Made by a program: the position numbers and the translations under genes | Assembly (NCBI GenBank): GCA_031267345.1 | Contig: JAIRZG010000002.1 | Span: 1-7,707 of the forward strand | DNA from: Zoogloeaceae bacterium | Lineage (GTDB): Bacteria > Pseudomonadota > Gammaproteobacteria > Burkholderiales > Rhodocyclaceae | Direction: 5' to 3' | DNA: 7,707 nt | Notes under the pieces: generated by a model | What the model saw: the letters and a program-made list of their open reading frames with translations, nothing else | What the model was told of the DNA's origin: nothing | Databases searched by the model: none | Part shown: piece after piece, positions 7,117-7,707 of the stretch | Numbering within the stretch: the first letter of the stretch is position 1 | Layout: the number at the start of each line of letters is the position of its first letter

Positions 7117-7707
7117 ATGTCCCAGACGCTCCCTTCCCGTCACGTTTCCCTGCTTATTCTCGGCTCCGGCCCCGCCGGTTACACCGCCGCCCTTTACGCC
7201 GCCCGCGCCAACCTTGCACCCGTGCTTGTCACCGGCATCGCCCAGGGCGGTCAGATCATGACCACCAGCGAAGTCGACAACTGGCCTTCCGCCGTGGAAG
7301 GCATACCGGGGCCTGAACTGATGAACCGGCTGGAAGCGCACGCCCGCCGCTTCAATACCGAAATCGTCTTCGACCACATCCACACGGCAAGGCTGACGCA
7401 AAAGCCCTTTACCCTCATCGGCGACGAAGCAACCTACACCTGTGACGCCCTGATTATCGCCACGGGCGCATCGGCGCAATATCTGGGTCTGCCCTCGGAG
7501 ACCGCCTTCATGGGTAAGGGCGTTTCCGCCTGCGCCACCAGCGACGGCTTTTTCTACCGCAACAAGCCGGTCGCCGTGGTCGGCGGCGGCAATACCGCCG
7601 TGGAAGAAGCGCTCTACCTCGCCAACATCGCCAGCCACGTCACCCTGGTGCACCGCCGCGACAGGCTGCGCGGCGAGAAGATATTGCACGACAAGCTGTT
7701 CGAGCGG
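7117..7707 (+). CDS. trxB: Thioredoxin reductase, partial (3' end beyond window), with CATS instead of CATC
   Basis: TrxB moves electrons from NADPH through FAD and a redox-active disulfide to thioredoxin in the cytosol. The visible 197 residues, of about 315-320 in the family, carry the FAD-binding GSGPAGYTAALYAAR (16-30), the GGQIMTTSEVDNWP segment (44-57), ATGA (115-118), the NADPH-binding GGGNTAVEEALYLA (156-169) and HRRDRLR (179-185). These are characteristic of genuine TrxB rather than the ferredoxin-reductase relatives. The redox motif reads GVSACATSDGFFY: C139 is present, but the partner cysteine is Ser142, codon AGC at 7540-7542, one base from TGC. The frame is intact around it. The ATG at 7117 fits the family N-terminus. 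The gene has its own TATAAT box and is divergent from the lipoprotein gene. Either this is a true variant with altered chemistry or a base error. Confidence 0.95.
   Translation, partial: MSQTLPSRHVSLLILGSGPAGYTAALYAARANLAPVLVTGIAQGGQIMTTSEVDNWPSAVEGIPGPELMNRLEAHARRFNTEIVFDHIHTARLTQKPFTLIGDEATYTCDALIIATGASAQYLGLPSETAFMGKGVSACATSDGFFYRNKPVAVVGGGNTAVEEALYLANIASHVTLVHRRDRLRGEKILHDKLFER

Noticed and set aside
7117..7707. Ferredoxin/flavodoxin-NADP reductase of the TrxR-like type instead of TrxB, to explain the missing cysteine
   Set aside because: C139, the GFFY segment after it, GGGNTAVEEA and HRRDRLR are all typical of true TrxB.

Overview
This window looks like GC-rich chromosomal DNA of a betaproteobacterium. 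The best lineage clues are the small DUF3567-family gene, which is almost confined to that class, and the close proteobacterial character of ClpB, HpnD and TrxB. I cannot name a genus.

Layout from left to right. (1) Positions 1-314, minus strand: the piece of an RTX/EF-hand calcium-binding protein gene, cut by the left edge, whose recognisable homology stops abruptly at a palindromic dispersed repeat. (2) 419-3013, minus: a complete clpB disaggregase gene with a near-perfect heat-shock (sigma-32) promoter at 3045-3072. (3) 3209-4057, plus: hpnD (presqualene diphosphate synthase), without hpnC or hpnE beside it. (4) 4096-6147, plus: a fused two-domain peptide-type ABC transporter ATPase, probably co-transcribed with hpnD. 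(5) 6180-6416, minus: a DUF3567 protein, convergent with the ABC gene. (6) 6751-6939, minus: a 62-residue putative lipoprotein with its own promoter, followed by a hexanucleotide tandem repeat, a hairpin and an intrinsic terminator. (7) 7117-7707, plus: the first 197 codons of trxB, cut by the right edge.

The genes are mostly housekeeping. What is unusual is the repeats laid over them. Short tandem arrays of a degenerate heptamer (consensus RGARGAC, or its complement GTCYTCY) occur at the ends of clpB, hpnD, the ABC gene and the DUF3567 gene. Three of the occurrences are inverted pairs. One pair lies inside the ABC gene and is translated in frame as the linker between the two ATPase domains; another array supplies the clpB stop codon; another runs to within four bases of the hpnD start. 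A perfect heptamer array of this composition has no stop codon in any of six frames, which may explain why it can be tolerated inside genes. A second heptamer family (CGGGATC) sits in the same ABC gene.

The other notable point is that the visible TrxB has CATS in place of the redox-active CATC motif. I did not see a defence system, CRISPR array, transposase, tRNA or rRNA. The heptamer repeat family and the TrxB variant are the two observations most worth following.
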